DNA of 5,413 nucleotides from Acidobacteriaceae bacterium (GTDB lineage: Bacteria > Acidobacteriota > Terriglobia > Bryobacterales > Bryobacteraceae). Below are positions 5,195 through 5,413 of this stretch, piece after piece (within the stretch, counting starts at the first letter, position 1; the number at the start of each line of letters is the position of its first letter). The DNA lies in the NCBI GenBank assembly GCA_019246575.1, contig JAFAQG010000295.1, positions 1 through 5,413 of the forward strand, read 5' to 3'. The translations under genes and the position numbers were made by a program. The notes below the pieces were generated by a model. The model was not told where the DNA came from. It did not search any database and saw nothing but the letters and a program-made list of their open reading frames with translations.

Positions 5195-5413
5195 TCGAGG
5201 CTTCCTCCTTGCGCTCTAATCGAATCCAATCGGGGCATGCAATCGAGCTTTGTCGTAGGTTCAACTCCCACAGCGTCCCTGCCTCACCGGATTCAAGCAG
5301 TCGGAAACCGTGGTCAAGGTAAACGTTTGCTGCCGGTGCGTTCTTTTTCGTGGGGATGTACCGGCCCCGCAAGTACTCCACCCCCGCAGCACGGGTCTCA
5401 TCGACCACAAACG
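5175..5413 (-). CDS. fkbH: FkbH-like protein, C-terminal fragment (5' end beyond window)
   Basis: Only the last 78 or so residues are present; the frame is open through the right edge, so the GTG at 5408 is an internal valine and not a start. The visible part contains the stretch LRGRYIPTKKNAPAANVYLD followed by HGF. This is the hallmark C-terminal end of FkbH-type proteins, in which an N-terminal HAD-like phosphatase domain is joined to a GNAT-like acyl-binding domain. Characterised FkbH proteins dephosphorylate 1,3-bisphosphoglycerate and load the glyceryl unit onto a carrier protein; that activity is family knowledge, since the catalytic HAD part lies outside the window. The gene ends in TAA at 5175-5177 and overlaps the ACP gene by 20 bp, so its likely partner follows directly. 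After the conserved block there is a polar tail of about 28 residues rich in Arg and Glu. A plain GNAT protein is the alternative, but the KKNAPAANVY wording favours FkbH. Confidence 0.85.
   Translation of the reverse strand, partial: FVVDETRAAGVEYLRGRYIPTKKNAPAANVYLDHGFRLLESGEAGTLWELNLRQSSIACPDWIRLERKEEASSEYAVA
5204..5210 (-). promoter_or_regulatory. Shine-Dalgarno of the ACP gene
   Basis: On the minus strand the sequence AAGGAGG lies 9 nt before the GTG at 5194. It is the best ribosome-binding site in the window and fixes that GTG as the start of the ACP gene. It sits inside the coding sequence of the upstream fkbH-like gene, so the ACP may be made in greater amount than its neighbours, which would suit a stoichiometric carrier; that last point is inference. 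Confidence 0.8.

Noticed and set aside
5406..5408. GTG at 5408 as the start of a short 77-residue gene.
   Set aside because: The frame is open to the window edge and the protein is clearly the C-terminal end of a larger FkbH-like enzyme.
1..5413. CRISPR array, insertion sequence, tRNA or other repeat structure.
   Set aside because: Coding sequence fills the window almost completely and I saw no repeated units, transposase motifs, terminal inverted repeats or tRNA-like cloverleaf.

Overview
The window is a fragment of a surface-glycan (nonulosonic/sialic-acid-type sugar) biosynthesis locus. All seven genes lie on the minus strand in one very compact block: successive genes overlap by 20, 11, 92 and 26 bp or are separated by only 14-15 bp. 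There is no room for an internal promoter, terminator, RNA gene, repeat array or mobile element. GC content is moderate (mid-50s percent by eye) and start sites carry Shine-Dalgarno sequences or are coupled to the upstream stop. This fits a Gram-negative bacterium, plausibly a proteobacterium, but I cannot name a genus.

In transcription order (right to left): the C-terminal end of an FkbH-like protein (5175-5413, cut by the window edge); a small acyl carrier protein (4931-5194); a GNAT-like acyltransferase of the kind found in polysaccharide clusters (3808-4941); a CE4/NodB polysaccharide-deacetylase-fold protein with no signal peptide (2842-3792); a NeuC-type hydrolysing UDP-N-acetylglucosamine 2-epimerase (1544-2827); a NeuA-type CMP-acylneuraminate cytidylyltransferase (901-1635); and a D-2-hydroxyacid dehydrogenase (926 to the left edge, missing only its last residues).

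The NeuC and NeuA homologues place the locus in CMP-activated nonulosonic acid synthesis: NeuC would release ManNAc or a related sugar, and NeuA would activate the finished nine-carbon acid. The condensing enzyme between them, NeuB, is not in the window and should lie just outside it. The upstream half looks like a decoration module. FkbH enzymes classically load a glyceryl unit from 1,3-bisphosphoglycerate onto an ACP, and here an ACP, an acyltransferase-like protein and a cytoplasmic deacetylase-like protein follow directly. An attractive but unproven model is that the deacetylase frees an amino group on a sugar intermediate and the GNAT-like protein re-acylates it with an ACP-borne group such as glyceryl, giving a nonulosonic acid with an unusual N-acyl group. 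The role of the dehydrogenase is open.

The most notable sequence details are the long neuC/neuA overlap, which adds about 39 residues to NeuC beyond the usual family end; a strong Shine-Dalgarno that sets the neuA start at a GTG rather than the upstream ATGs; an amber stop with the next gene in the same frame between the GNAT and deacetylase genes; and a roughly 145-residue spacing between CE4 motifs 1 and 2.
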